The notes beneath the pieces were generated by a model. That model made no database searches. It had not been told where the DNA came from and saw only the letters and a list, made by a program, of their open reading frames with translations. A program made the position numbers and the translations under genes. From the NCBI RefSeq assembly GCF_003932495.1, contig NZ_QZMT01000006.1, forward strand, positions 62,001 through 126,000: a DNA stretch of 64,000 bases, given 5' to 3'. Positions 8,883 to 20,508 of the stretch are shown piece after piece (position 1 is the first letter of the stretch; each line of letters starts with the position of its first letter). This DNA is from Guyparkeria sp. SCN-R1. Its GTDB lineage: Bacteria > Pseudomonadota > Gammaproteobacteria > Halothiobacillales > Halothiobacillaceae.

Positions 8883-10238
8883 ATGCCGCTTTTTCTCTGG
8901 ATGATGCCTGTCGCTGCGTTGCTGCTCCTTTCCGGGTGCAGCGACCGCTCGCCACAGGTCGTGCTGTCCTCGCCGTTCGACACGCAGCAGCTGGTCGTGG
9001 CGACGCGTAACGGCCCCACGACTCGCTACCTGGGACGTGACCAGTTGGCGACCGGCCCCGAGCACGACCTGGTCACCGCCTTTGCCGACGGCCGTGGCTG
9101 GACGGTGGAGTGGCGTGTCTATGAGTCGACCGCGGAGGTGGTCGAGGCACTGGAGACCGGTCGAGCGCATCTCGCCGCGGCCGGATTGACGCATCTGTCG
9201 GCGCGGAGCGAACGGTTCGAGCCGGGGTTGGTGCACGGCGAGGTGGTCCAGCAGGTGGTCTGCCATCGCGATGACCGGCCCTTGCCGGACACGATTGAAG
9301 GCCTGGCCGGGGTGGATCTGCAGGTGACGGGCGAGTCGAGTTATGTCGCGCGTCTTGAGGAGCTGGCGCGCACGGTGCCGGATCTGGCCTTCGTCGCCGA
9401 TCCCTCGCGCAGCAGCGAGGTGCTGCTGACTCAGGTGGCAACCGGGGAGGTGGGTTGTACCGTCGCCGATTCGTCGATCGTGCGCATGGTGCGGCGATAC
9501 TGGCCGCATCTCGAGGTGGCGATGAACCTCGGTCAGACCGAGTTGGTGGGCTGGTATGCCGCCGCCTTGCATCCGGATCTGGCCGAGTCCACGCGAGACT
9601 GGCGGGAGAGTGATCCCGGCGAACTGGCGATTGCCACGATGCGCGAGCGCTATTACGCGCACATCGGGGAATTCGATTTCGTCGACCTGCGGGCGCTCAA
9701 TCGCCGGCTCGACGAGCGGCTGCCACGCTACCTGGACGAGTTCCGAGAAGCCGCGGAGGAAACCGGTCTGTCGGTGGAACTGCTCGCGGCGATGGCCTAC
9801 CAGGAATCGCACTGGGATCCGCAGGCGACCTCGCCCACCGGGGTGCGCGGCATCATGATGCTCACCCGGCCGACCGCCGAATCGTTGGGCGTGGAGGACC
9901 GGCTCGATCCGCGCGAGGCCATTCTCGGAGGGGCGCGCTACCTTGCCGATCGTCGTGCCCGCTTGCCGGAAGATATTCCCGAGCCGGACCGCACCTACCT
10001 TGCCCTGGCCAGCTACAACCTGGGACGGGCACACGTGCTGGATGCACGCCGGCTGGCCCGTGAACTCGGCCGCAACCCGGACTCCTGGGCCGACATGCGC
10101 GAGGTACTGCCGTTGAAGGCCGACAAGCGCTATTACCCGCAGACCAAGTACGGCTATGCCCGGGGATACGAATCGGTGCATTACGTCCGCCGCATCCGCA
10201 ATTACCGCGACGTGATCGATCAGGCCCTTCCCGATTGA
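8883..10238 (+). CDS. mltF: Membrane-bound lytic murein transglycosylase F
   Basis: A 451-residue lipoprotein (lipobox LLSGC, Cys at residue 19). Residues about 30-260 form a periplasmic solute-binding (SBP type 3) regulatory domain. Residues about 285-440 form the SLT lysozyme-like domain. The catalytic Glu lies in AAMAYQESHWDP, followed by the family motifs SPTGVRGIMMLT and LASYNLGRAHV. This two-domain order is diagnostic for MltF, which cleaves glycan strands of peptidoglycan with formation of 1,6-anhydro-muropeptides. The products would feed the recycling pathway that uses AmpD, encoded near 53 kb here. It is monocistronic in this window. Confidence 0.94.
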   Translation: MPLFLWMMPVAALLLLSGCSDRSPQVVLSSPFDTQQLVVATRNGPTTRYLGRDQLATGPEHDLVTAFADGRGWTVEWRVYESTAEVVEALETGRAHLAAAGLTHLSARSERFEPGLVHGEVVQQVVCHRDDRPLPDTIEGLAGVDLQVTGESSYVARLEELARTVPDLAFVADPSRSSEVLLTQVATGEVGCTVADSSIVRMVRRYWPHLEVAMNLGQTELVGWYAAALHPDLAESTRDWRESDPGELAIATMRERYYAHIGEFDFVDLRALNRRLDERLPRYLDEFREAAEETGLSVELLAAMAYQESHWDPQATSPTGVRGIMMLTRPTAESLGVEDRLDPREAILGGARYLADRRARLPEDIPEPDRTYLALASYNLGRAHVLDARRLARELGRNPDSWADMREVLPLKADKRYYPQTKYGYARGYESVHYVRRIRNYRDVIDQALPD

Positions 10239-10337
10239 CTGCGAGTGCTTCGCCGACCGGGCAGGGCAATGTTCAGTCCTCTAGTGGTCGTTCCGGTTCC
10301 ATCCTTTCTAGCGGGGGCAGTATTGGTCCTGGCGCCC

Positions 10338-10364
10338 ACAAAAAAGCCCCGGCATTGCCGGGGC
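10338..10364 (-). terminator. Rho-independent terminator of the small acidic lipoprotein gene
   Basis: A GC-rich stem (GCCCCGG with CCGGGGC, 10346-10364) is followed on the minus strand by six consecutive T residues. It lies 26 bp past the stop codon of the leftward lipoprotein gene. On the plus strand the T-run is weak, so it acts mainly on the minus strand. Confidence 0.75.
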
Positions 10365-10389
10365 CTTTGACTCGGGGCGTGTAAACCGC

Positions 10390-10602
10390 TTAGTAGTCGG
10401 TTTCTTCCTCGATGGAGTCGCCGGCTTCCTCGGCGTCGCCACCCATCTCGTCGGTGGCCTCCTCGATCTCGTCGCCCGCTTCTTCCATGGTCTGGTCGAT
10501 CTGCTCGCCGGCCTCTTCCGCCGGACCTTGCTCTTCGGCGCAGCCGGCAACGGTCAGACCCAGAGCCATCATCAGGGCAATCACTGCATTACGTGCGTTC
10601 AT
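10390..10602 (-). CDS. Small acidic lipoprotein without basic residues in the mature chain
   Basis: A 70-residue protein with a signal sequence and lipobox VAGC (Cys at residue 21). The mature chain of about 50 residues is almost half Glu and Asp and has no Lys, Arg or His. It contains a helical repeat EEAGxxIxxxx seen three times, with the same phase at spacings of 11 and 18 residues, which suits an amphipathic helix or coiled coil. A good intrinsic terminator follows, so the gene is probably an independent, well-expressed unit. Similar tiny acidic lipoproteins are known in halophilic Gammaproteobacteria, but I cannot name the family. Function is unknown; envelope spacing or cation buffering are only guesses. 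Confidence 0.75.
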   Translation of the reverse strand: MNARNAVIALMMALGLTVAGCAEEQGPAEEAGEQIDQTMEEAGDEIEEATDEMGGDAEEAGDSIEEETDY

Positions 10603-10713
10603 GTGTCGCTCTCCATGTCATGCCGGAACGTCCCGGCGAATGAGTGTCAGACTCGAAAAAGTGAAGGGCAGTTTCGCGCTGCCAGCCCTTGGAGGTCACT
10701 GTGACCGACAAGT

Positions 10714-11316
10714 TCAGAATCCATCGACATGGCGCACCTCGTCAAGCGAGAGCTGTCCAGGCCGGGCCCAGACGTCGGCGGCCTTCTTGCCGATCGCGAC
10801 CATGAACGAGATCAGGTGATCATCGGGCAGGTTGATCAGCCGGCCGACGGCCTCGAAATCAAAGCCGTCCATTGGGCAGGAATCGAGCCCCATTTCCCGT
10901 GCCGCGAGCATCAGGCTCTGCCCGGCGATGCCGCAGCTGCGCATGACCTCGTCGCGTTCGACCTGCGGCTTGTCACGGTAATACGCATCGATCGCCCCGG
11001 CCATCATCTCGCGCACTTCGGACGGGGCATCGCGCCAGACGCGTTCGGCCTCGTCCTGCCAGACGTCACGACGGCCGGTGAGGATCACCAGCATCGAGGC
11101 GTCGGTCACCTGGGCCTGGTCCCATGCGACCTCGCGGATCGCCTGGCGGCGCGCAGGATCGCGCACCACCACGAACCGCCAGTGCTGCAGGTTGAAGGCG
11201 GTTGGCGACTGCATCGCCAGTTGGATCAGCCGGTCCTGATCGCCCTCGGATAATTGGTGTTCCGGGTCGAATTGCTTGATGGCGCGTCGGGTCGCAATCG
11301 CCTCGCTGACTCGCAT
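10714..11316 (-). CDS. Nitroreductase-family flavoprotein
   Basis: A 200-residue protein beginning MRVSEAIATRRAIKQFD. The Arg-rich N-terminal motif and QSPTAFNLQHWRFVVV (about residues 36-51) bind the FMN phosphate and ring in this family. CGIAGQSLMLAAREMGLDSCPMDGF near residues 128-152 is the second FMN-binding segment. Such enzymes reduce nitro compounds, quinones or enones with NAD(P)H as homodimers in the cytosol. The physiological substrate cannot be inferred. It lies between the small lipoprotein gene and hslR on the same strand, 87 bp from hslR, and may share its promoter. Confidence 0.88.
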   Translation of the reverse strand: MRVSEAIATRRAIKQFDPEHQLSEGDQDRLIQLAMQSPTAFNLQHWRFVVVRDPARRQAIREVAWDQAQVTDASMLVILTGRRDVWQDEAERVWRDAPSEVREMMAGAIDAYYRDKPQVERDEVMRSCGIAGQSLMLAAREMGLDSCPMDGFDFEAVGRLINLPDDHLISFMVAIGKKAADVWARPGQLSLDEVRHVDGF

Positions 11317-11403
11317 GCAGTCTCCTCGTGTTACGGGTTTCGGTACGGGAGTATAGGCATCGAGTCGCTGGTTCGCCGGAGGGCTTGCGTGGGCACGATC
11401 GGT

Positions 11404-11832
11404 TCAGAATGACTTGCCGCGCAGGGCGCGCAGCAGGGCACGCGCCTGCTTGGCCGGCTTGTGGTGTGGGTTGAGCTCGCGCTCGGCACGCTGCTGCTCG
11501 GCGACCAGCCGGCGCTTCTCGATGCTCTCCGGAGTCTCCCGGTAGAGCAGCGCCGCCTCGCTGGCCGGTCCGCGTTTGGGATTGAGTGCCTCGACATCGA
11601 CCACGAACCGCATGCCGGCCTTGCCGATGGTCAGCCGGTCGCCGGGACGTACCGACTTGCCGCGCTTGGTCACGGCCTGGCCGTTGAGCTCGATCTTGCC
11701 GCCGTCGATGGCCGTCGAGGCCAGCTGGCGGGTCTTGAAGAAACGCGCGGCCCATAGCCAGGTATCGAGCCGTTGGCTGTCCTGGGCATTCGAAGCGGAA
11801 GTGGAATGACGTTTCTTGTCGGTTTTTTTCAC
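11404..11832 (-). CDS. hslR: Heat-shock protein 15 (S4 RNA-binding domain)
   Basis: A 142-residue protein starting at GTG 11832. The S4 domain covers about residues 20-85 (QRLDTWLWAARFFKTRQLA, then GKIELNGQAVTKRGKSV and GDRLTI). A basic, helical tail follows (RELNPHHKPAKQARALLRAL). Length, tail and domain match Hsp15, which binds stalled 50S subunits carrying a nascent chain and helps recycle them after heat shock. It is divergent from the GST gene with a 98-bp gap. Confidence 0.88.
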   Translation of the reverse strand: MKKTDKKRHSTSASNAQDSQRLDTWLWAARFFKTRQLASTAIDGGKIELNGQAVTKRGKSVRPGDRLTIGKAGMRFVVDVEALNPKRGPASEAALLYRETPESIEKRRLVAEQQRAERELNPHHKPAKQARALLRALRGKSF

Positions 11833-11930
11833 GTTAACTGCGGCAATAGCGGCGGCCGGTAGGCTACGATTCGGGTCTAATTCGGACGACGTACGCGTGT
11901 CGCCCGCGGTTTTTTCGATGTGGAGGCATC

Positions 11931-12596
11931 ATGCAACTCGAACTCATCAGCTTCAAGCTCTGTCCCTTTGTCCAGCGCTCGGTGATCACCCTCAAGCACA
12001 AGGGCGTGCCGTTCGATACCACCTTCATCCAGCTCAACGACCCGCCGAGCTGGTTCGACGAGGTTTCGCCGCTGGGTAAGGTGCCGGTGCTCAAGGTCGA
12101 TGGCGAAGTGCTGTTCGAGTCGGCCGTGATCAACGAATTCCTCGATGAATCCTTCGGCGAGCGCATGCTGTCGGACAATGCCCTGGAGCGCGCCCAGCAG
12201 CGGGCCTGGATCGAACTGGGTTCAGCGGGAATCATGGCGATGTTCGGCGCGATCACTGCCGCGGAGGAGTCCGCCAGTACCGCCAAGCGTGACGAACTGG
12301 CCAAGCTGTTCGGTCACCTGGAGAGGCAGCTGGCAAAGAAGCCACCCGCCCCGTTCTTTGTGGGAAAAGAGCTCTCGCTGGTGGACACCTCGTTCGCCCC
12401 GCTGTTCCAGCGCCTGTTCGCCCTGCCGGAATCACTGCTCGACTGGAATGCCATCCCGACGGTGATGCGCTGGGGCGAGCGACTGGTCGACGAGCCGGTG
12501 ATCCGCGACTCGCTGCCTGAGGGCTTTGACGAGCTTTTCCCGATGATGCTGAAAAAGCAGAACGGCTGGTACGCGCAGCAGTACCTGGTGGCTTAG
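11931..12596 (+). CDS. Glutathione S-transferase family protein
   Basis: A 221-residue protein. The N-terminal thioredoxin-like domain holds the putative active-site motif FKLCPFVQRS (residues 8-17). A GSH-binding loop (GKVPVLKVDG) and the conserved Glu-Ser in LFESAVINEF follow. The C-terminal all-helical domain includes LSLVDTSFAPLFQR, the N-capping region of the family. The Cys in the CPF motif suggests an omega- or beta-like thiol transferase rather than a Ser/Tyr-type GST. It is cytosolic. It converges with the YeeE/YedE pair, overlapping the leftward gene by four bases at the stop codons. Confidence 0.88.
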   Translation: MQLELISFKLCPFVQRSVITLKHKGVPFDTTFIQLNDPPSWFDEVSPLGKVPVLKVDGEVLFESAVINEFLDESFGERMLSDNALERAQQRAWIELGSAGIMAMFGAITAAEESASTAKRDELAKLFGHLERQLAKKPPAPFFVGKELSLVDTSFAPLFQRLFALPESLLDWNAIPTVMRWGERLVDEPVIRDSLPEGFDELFPMMLKKQNGWYAQQYLVA

Positions 12597-13018
12597 CCTC
12601 GTTCGAGGCGATGATTGATCCAGCTGCCGGCGCCGGAGCCGACCAGGATGCCGGCGCCCACCCACAGGGCGAACCACTTGCCCTCGCCGATCATCGCCAG
12701 TGCGGTGCCGGGGCACACCCCGGTGCCGGCCCAACCCAGACCGAACAATACCGCGCCGACGATCAGTCCACGCTTGAATGGCTTGTGCTGGATCGAGATC
12801 GGTTCGCCGGTGTTGAGCGCGCGCCAGCCAAAACGCCAGGCAAGCCAGGTGAGGGCGGCACCGAGGGCCACGGCCGTGGCGATCACCCACAGCAGGCGCA
12901 GGTCCTCGAACAGGAGTAGCTCACTGATGATCGCCGGGCTGGTCGCACCGGCCCGGCTGAGCAGGAAGCCAAAGGTGGTGCCGAAGGCGAGAAACAGCAG
13001 GTTGCGTCGGTTGATCAT
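12593..13018 (-). CDS. YeeE/YedE family membrane protein, C-terminal-half type (DUF6691)
   Basis: A 141-residue protein with four hydrophobic segments. The conserved motif GTGVCPGTALAMIG (about residues 98-111) is the Cys-containing signature of the second half of YeeE/YedE sulfur transporters. It follows its partner by three bases, so the two are translated together. Full-length YeeE in other bacteria carries both halves in one chain and takes up thiosulfate; here the halves are separate proteins that probably assemble. In sulfur-oxidising bacteria such pairs are usually linked to handling reduced sulfur compounds. That role is inferred from the family. Confidence 0.82.
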   Translation of the reverse strand: MINRRNLLFLAFGTTFGFLLSRAGATSPAIISELLLFEDLRLLWVIATAVALGAALTWLAWRFGWRALNTGEPISIQHKPFKRGLIVGAVLFGLGWAGTGVCPGTALAMIGEGKWFALWVGAGILVGSGAGSWINHRLERG

Positions 13019-13021
13019 CGC

Positions 13022-13540
13022 TCAGACCCCCAGCATCCAAGCGGCGAGTTGGGCGGTGCCCACCGCAACGGCAAAGAAGACGGCCGAAGCCACCAGGCTC
13101 GCCGGTGCCCCCATCGCCACACCCGCGATGGTGTGGCCCGAGGTGCAGCCGCCGGCCAGACGCGCACCAAGGCCGATCAGCAGACCGCCGACCAGCCACC
13201 AGATCGCTGAGCCGAGCGTGGACTCGGGCACCAGGGCGGTATAGAAGCGGCCGAACTCCGCGGCGGTGCCTTGCCAGGCCGGCGCACCATCCGTGAGAGC
13301 AGCGATCAGGCCGCCGAGCACGATGCCCAGCAGGAACACGATCCGCCAGTCGCCCTGCGGATCGCGTGCCGTGCCGGGCCTGAGATAACCCGCCAGGTTG
13401 GCAAAGCCGGTCGAACAGGAGAGAGGCTGGTCGACTAGCCAGCGCTGAGTGAAGGCGAGCAGGGCGATCAGCGCCCCCACCAGCACGGGCGTCCAGAGCG
13501 GGGAAAACAGAGCGTCGATGAGCGTTGCGAACGTATCCAT
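13022..13540 (-). CDS. YeeE/YedE family membrane protein, N-terminal-half type
   Basis: A 172-residue protein from the ATG at 13540; a TTG at 13573 with an AAGGTG site upstream is an alternative that adds eleven residues. About five hydrophobic segments are present. The two family motifs are LSCSTGFANLAG and LAGGCTSGHTIAG; the latter has the conserved Cys and His lining the sulfur-relay path. It forms a two-gene unit with the downstream half-protein. It is expected to move thiosulfate or another sulfur species across the inner membrane. No sulfurtransferase such as TusA is encoded next to it. Confidence 0.83.
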   Translation of the reverse strand: MDTFATLIDALFSPLWTPVLVGALIALLAFTQRWLVDQPLSCSTGFANLAGYLRPGTARDPQGDWRIVFLLGIVLGGLIAALTDGAPAWQGTAAEFGRFYTALVPESTLGSAIWWLVGGLLIGLGARLAGGCTSGHTIAGVAMGAPASLVASAVFFAVAVGTAQLAAWMLGV

Positions 13541-13640
13541 TGTCGACAAGAGCCAAGGTTCCTGAATTAGCAAAGTGGCACCTTAGCGGCCCAGCGGTAT
13601 TGGCGCCAACAGATGTTTTTTACCGGCCCATAACGACAAA

Positions 13641-13661
13641 CACCCCCGGCTGGCGGGGGTG
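13641..13661 (-). terminator. Terminator candidate downstream of minE
   Basis: A stem of CACCCCC with GGGGGTG encloses a seven-base loop, 32 bp past the minE stop codon. The following minus-strand bases begin TTTG, a short T-run. It probably ends the leftward minCDE transcript and insulates the YeeE/YedE pair. Confidence 0.55.
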
Positions 13662-13692
13662 AAAGGGTTGAGCTCATAGCGGCGTTGGGCGG

Positions 13693-13977
13693 TCAGTCGG
13701 ACCGCTCGTTGCCTTCGCCCTTCTCGGGCAGGGTGATGTTGAGCTCGAACAACTCGAACTGCTCGTTGTGCTCGACCTCGAACTTCACCGCATCGTCTTC
13801 GACGTGGACGTACTTGCGGATGACCTCGAGGATCTCCTTCTGCATTTCGGGCAGGTAGTGCGGCGTGATGTGCTGACCCTGGGCGCGTTCGTGCGCGATC
13901 AGGATCTGCAGACGTTCCTTGGCCATCTTGGCCGACGGGTCCTGTGAACGGTTACGAAAGATATCCAGCAATCCCAT
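13693..13977 (-). CDS. minE: Cell-division topological specificity factor MinE
   Basis: A 94-residue protein beginning MGLLDIFRNRS, the membrane-targeting amphipathic N-terminus. The anti-MinCD helix region (AKERLQILIAHERA, residues 19-32) is followed by the beta/alpha dimerisation domain (MQKEILEVIRKYVHVEDD). MinE drives MinD off the membrane and so sets up the pole-to-pole oscillation that places the division septum. It is the last gene of minCDE, three bases after minD. Confidence 0.96.
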   Translation of the reverse strand: MGLLDIFRNRSQDPSAKMAKERLQILIAHERAQGQHITPHYLPEMQKEILEVIRKYVHVEDDAVKFEVEHNEQFELFELNITLPEKGEGNERSD

Positions 13978-13980
13978 GGC

Positions 13981-14796
13981 TTAACTCCGTCCGAACAGGC
14001 GACCGAAAAGCGACTTCTTTTCGGTCTCGATGAAACGCATTGGACGCTCTTCGCCCAGCAGGCGACCAACGGCATCGTGGTAGGCCTGACCGGCGTCGGT
14101 GTTCTCGTCGAGAATCACGGGCCGGCCCGCGTTGGAGGCCTGCAGCACCGCGTTGGATTCCGGGATCACGCCCAACAGAGGGACGGCCAGGATCTCGAGC
14201 ATGTCCTCGACCGACAGCATCTCGCCGGTGCCGACGCGATCGGGGGCGTAGCGGGTGATCAGCAGGTGCTCCTTGATGGCGGTCTCGCCATCCTTCGCCC
14301 GGCGCGACTTGCTGGCGAGGATGCCCAGCATGCGGTCGGAGTCGCGCACCGAGGAGATCTCGGGGTTGGACACCACGATGGCCTCGTCGGCGTAGTACAT
14401 CGCCAGTTGCGCGCCGCGCTCGATGCCGGCCGGGGAATCGCAGACGATGTAGTCGAAGCCTTCCTCGCGCAGGTCGTTGAGGACCTTGCCGACGCCTTCC
14501 TCGGTCAGCGCGTCCTTGTCCTTGGTCTGCGAGGCGGGCAGGACGTAGAGGTTGTCGACTTCCTTGTGGCGGATCAGGGCCTGGTTCAGGCCCGCCTCGC
14601 CCTGGATGACGTTGACGATGTCGTAGACCACGCGGCGCTCGACGCCCATGATCAGATCGAGGTTGCGCAGGCCGACGTCGAAGTCGATCACCACGGTCTT
14701 CTTGCCGGCCATGGCCAGGCCGCTCGAAATGGCGGCGCTGGTCGTCGTCTTGCCAACGCCGCCCTTGCCGGAGGTTACCACCAGGACTTTGGACAC
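13981..14796 (-). CDS. minD: Septum-site determining ATPase MinD
   Basis: A 271-residue deviant-Walker ParA-family ATPase. The nucleotide site is GKGGVGKTTT (residues 10-19) with the signature Lys before the core Lys. DFDVGLRNLDLIMG and the conserved VCDSPAGIE follow. The C-terminus EKKSLFGRLFGRS is the amphipathic membrane-targeting sequence. ATP-bound MinD sits on the membrane, recruits MinC and is displaced by MinE. Length equals the family norm. minC lies 138 bp upstream. Confidence 0.97.
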   Translation of the reverse strand: MSKVLVVTSGKGGVGKTTTSAAISSGLAMAGKKTVVIDFDVGLRNLDLIMGVERRVVYDIVNVIQGEAGLNQALIRHKEVDNLYVLPASQTKDKDALTEEGVGKVLNDLREEGFDYIVCDSPAGIERGAQLAMYYADEAIVVSNPEISSVRDSDRMLGILASKSRRAKDGETAIKEHLLITRYAPDRVGTGEMLSVEDMLEILAVPLLGVIPESNAVLQASNAGRPVILDENTDAGQAYHDAVGRLLGEERPMRFIETEKKSLFGRLFGRS

Positions 14797-14934
14797 GGAT
14801 TGTCTCCCTAATCGCGAAAGATTGTTGACGTCATGCCCCGCGGGGCGGGGTCGTCAGGTCGGGCGGACTGTGCCACAAAGGCGAGCCTTTCCCAACGACC
14901 GTGAAATTCTTCCATTCGCACCGTACGTGTGCGT

Positions 14935-15741
14935 TCAGTCGAACGGATGGACCATCAGCTGGCCATCGACCAGTTCCACCAACACGCGCTTGCCCCAGGC
15001 CGGATGGCGCGCCAGCTGCTCGCCATCGAGGAAGGTGCCGCAGATGGCGATGATCTCCGGCTCGAACGATTCACAGAAGATGCGCGCCTCGATCTGGTTG
15101 CCGGCGCCGGCTGCGGCGGTGCCCTTGAGCGCGCCGTGGATGTAGATCGATCCGTCCGCCACCACGCGTGCCCCGGCACCGACGGTGTTCATCACCACCA
15201 TGTCCTGACCCTGGGCGTAGAGCTCGGTGCCGGAACGGACCGGGTGGCGCAGGATCATCGGGGCGATCGGGCCGGCCGGGGCGGGTGATGCCGGCTCGGC
15301 AGGTGGTGCCGGTTCCTCTGCCTTGACGGGTTCCGGTTCGGCGGCGGGTTCCGGTTCCGGCTTGCTCTGAGGCTGAGCCTGCGCTGGTGCGTCGGCAACC
15401 GCCTGGTCGTCGAAGACCGGCAGGTCGGCGCCGCGCGCCTGGGTCTTTTGTTGATCGTTGCCGTGGACCACGCCGACCGGTTCGAGGCGATAGTTGCGCA
15501 GCAGGCTTACCAGGGCCGGGAAATCGATCCATTTGCCGCTGTCCGCGATCGCCGCCAGATCGATCACGCAAGGCTGTCGCTCGTCACCGACCCCGGGGTT
15601 GCCGAAACGCTCGCTCAGGCTGCGGGTGAGCTTGAGCAGATGCGTCTCGTAGAGGTGAACATGGGTGAGCGCCAGCGAGCGCTGGTCGATGTCGAGGGCC
15701 GGGGCGCCTGTCCTGGCGGCCTTGCGGGTGGTTGCGGTCAT
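14935..15741 (-). CDS. minC: Septum-site determining protein MinC with a long Pro/Glu/Ala linker
   Basis: A 268-residue FtsZ antagonist. The N-terminal domain occupies about residues 1-105. A low-complexity linker rich in Pro, Glu and Ala runs from about residue 115 to 160. The C-terminal beta-helix contains HPVRSGTELYAQGQDMVVM, GSIYIHGALKG and FCESFEPEIIAICG, which bind MinD and FtsZ tails. I chose the ATG at 15741 because homologues start near there; the reading could extend to 15780. It is the first gene of the leftward min operon, 103 bp after the zapD stop codon. Confidence 0.93.
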   Translation of the reverse strand: MTATTRKAARTGAPALDIDQRSLALTHVHLYETHLLKLTRSLSERFGNPGVGDERQPCVIDLAAIADSGKWIDFPALVSLLRNYRLEPVGVVHGNDQQKTQARGADLPVFDDQAVADAPAQAQPQSKPEPEPAAEPEPVKAEEPAPPAEPASPAPAGPIAPMILRHPVRSGTELYAQGQDMVVMNTVGAGARVVADGSIYIHGALKGTAAAGAGNQIEARIFCESFEPEIIAICGTFLDGEQLARHPAWGKRVLVELVDGQLMVHPFD

Positions 15742-15844
15742 TGATGAGCTCGGTTTTCGTCCTGACGATGGTAAAGCCATGCTCGCCCTCGCATGGGCCT
15801 GGCTCCCTTCCGGCCTATCGGCCGGCGAAGGGATGGCCTGGGTG

Positions 15845-16624
15845 TCACAAACGGCACAGGGCGAGGCGGAATTCGATGTCTTCGTGGACCTGGCGTGGAT
15901 GGCCGTTCTCGCGGTCCAGTGTCATAAAACGCACGGTAAAGCGGTGCTTGCCGGCGCTGATCTCGGGATAGCAGACGGTGTCGTCGTCGATCATCACACG
16001 CAGCAGTTGATAGGGCGTCGCGCTCTCGATGCTCTGCTGCAGGAAGCCCTCGTCGGCGACCACCGACATCGTATCGACGCTGTTTCGTATCAGGCTGATG
16101 ACCAGTTCGTTGGCTTGGCGGATGTCGGTAAACGGCTCCAGCCACGTGTCGATATCCTCGCGGCGCTCGGCGTCCGGCAGGCTCAGCCAGTAGTGCAGCC
16201 CGGGTATATCGAATTCGCACAGGGCGCCGGGAATCGAGGCACGCTGACGCACGGCGTTCAACAGCTCGTGCGTCTTCAGGTGAGCGCCGGGCTGGGCGTG
16301 GTAGGCGTGCAGCGCCTTGATCAGGTCGTTTTGCTGATCGAGCAGGGCATTGAGCTTGTCGCGATCGACGCCGGGCGAGTCCGGCACGTTCATCAGGCGG
16401 GCCTGCTGGCGTTCGAGTTCCTTGATCAGTTCGCGCTTGATGTCGATACGCGAAAGGACGTCGGCGGCTTCGAGCAGCAGCAACACCGTGCAAAGCGCGT
16501 CGTCCCGCGAGGTGCTCTGCAGGTGATGGTCGATGCGGGTGAACAAGTGGTCGAGCCTGAGGCAGGCCCGGATCCGTTCGTTCAGTGGTTGCTCGTAGAT
16601 TTTCAGAGGTGCGTTCCGATCCAT
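15845..16624 (-). CDS. zapD: Z-ring associated protein ZapD
   Basis: A 259-residue protein beginning MDRNAPLKIYEQPLNERIR, matching the conserved ZapD (YacF) N-terminus. An alpha-helical N-terminal half (RTCLRLDHLF-type region and LLLLEAADVLSRIDIKREL) is followed by a beta-rich C-terminal half with the FTVRFM strand. ZapD dimers crosslink FtsZ filaments. In E. coli the gene lies beside coaE and yacG; here it is directly upstream of minC on the same strand, so positive and negative Z-ring regulators may be co-transcribed. I chose the start at 16624; the open frame extends further up but runs towards metH. Confidence 0.85.
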   Translation of the reverse strand: MDRNAPLKIYEQPLNERIRACLRLDHLFTRIDHHLQSTSRDDALCTVLLLLEAADVLSRIDIKRELIKELERQQARLMNVPDSPGVDRDKLNALLDQQNDLIKALHAYHAQPGAHLKTHELLNAVRQRASIPGALCEFDIPGLHYWLSLPDAERREDIDTWLEPFTDIRQANELVISLIRNSVDTMSVVADEGFLQQSIESATPYQLLRVMIDDDTVCYPEISAGKHRFTVRFMTLDRENGHPRQVHEDIEFRLALCRL

Positions 16625-16685
16625 TGGATGCCGATGCGGGTCGAGGGTGTGTCGGCGCGTCTCGCGCCTGCCATTCTCAGCCTGC

Positions 16686-16710
16686 TCGCGGGATAACTCA
16701 ACTCCCGCGA
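16686..16710. other. Intergenic stem-loop between metH and zapD
   Basis: Perfect 8-bp arms TCGCGGGA and TCCCGCGA enclose a nine-base loop, 22 bp past the metH stop codon. No T-run follows on the minus strand. It could be a weak terminator or a 3'-end protecting hairpin. Confidence 0.35.
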
Positions 16711-16731
16711 TCATTTGCAGGCGGGTGACGG

Positions 16732-20427
<3,696 letters not shown>

Positions 20428-20508
20428 GGGCGACGCGCGGTCCTGAATCGGCCGGGCCGTCGTCCTGCACAGGCGGGGCAGGCCGCACGGCCGGCGCGGT
20501 GAATTATT

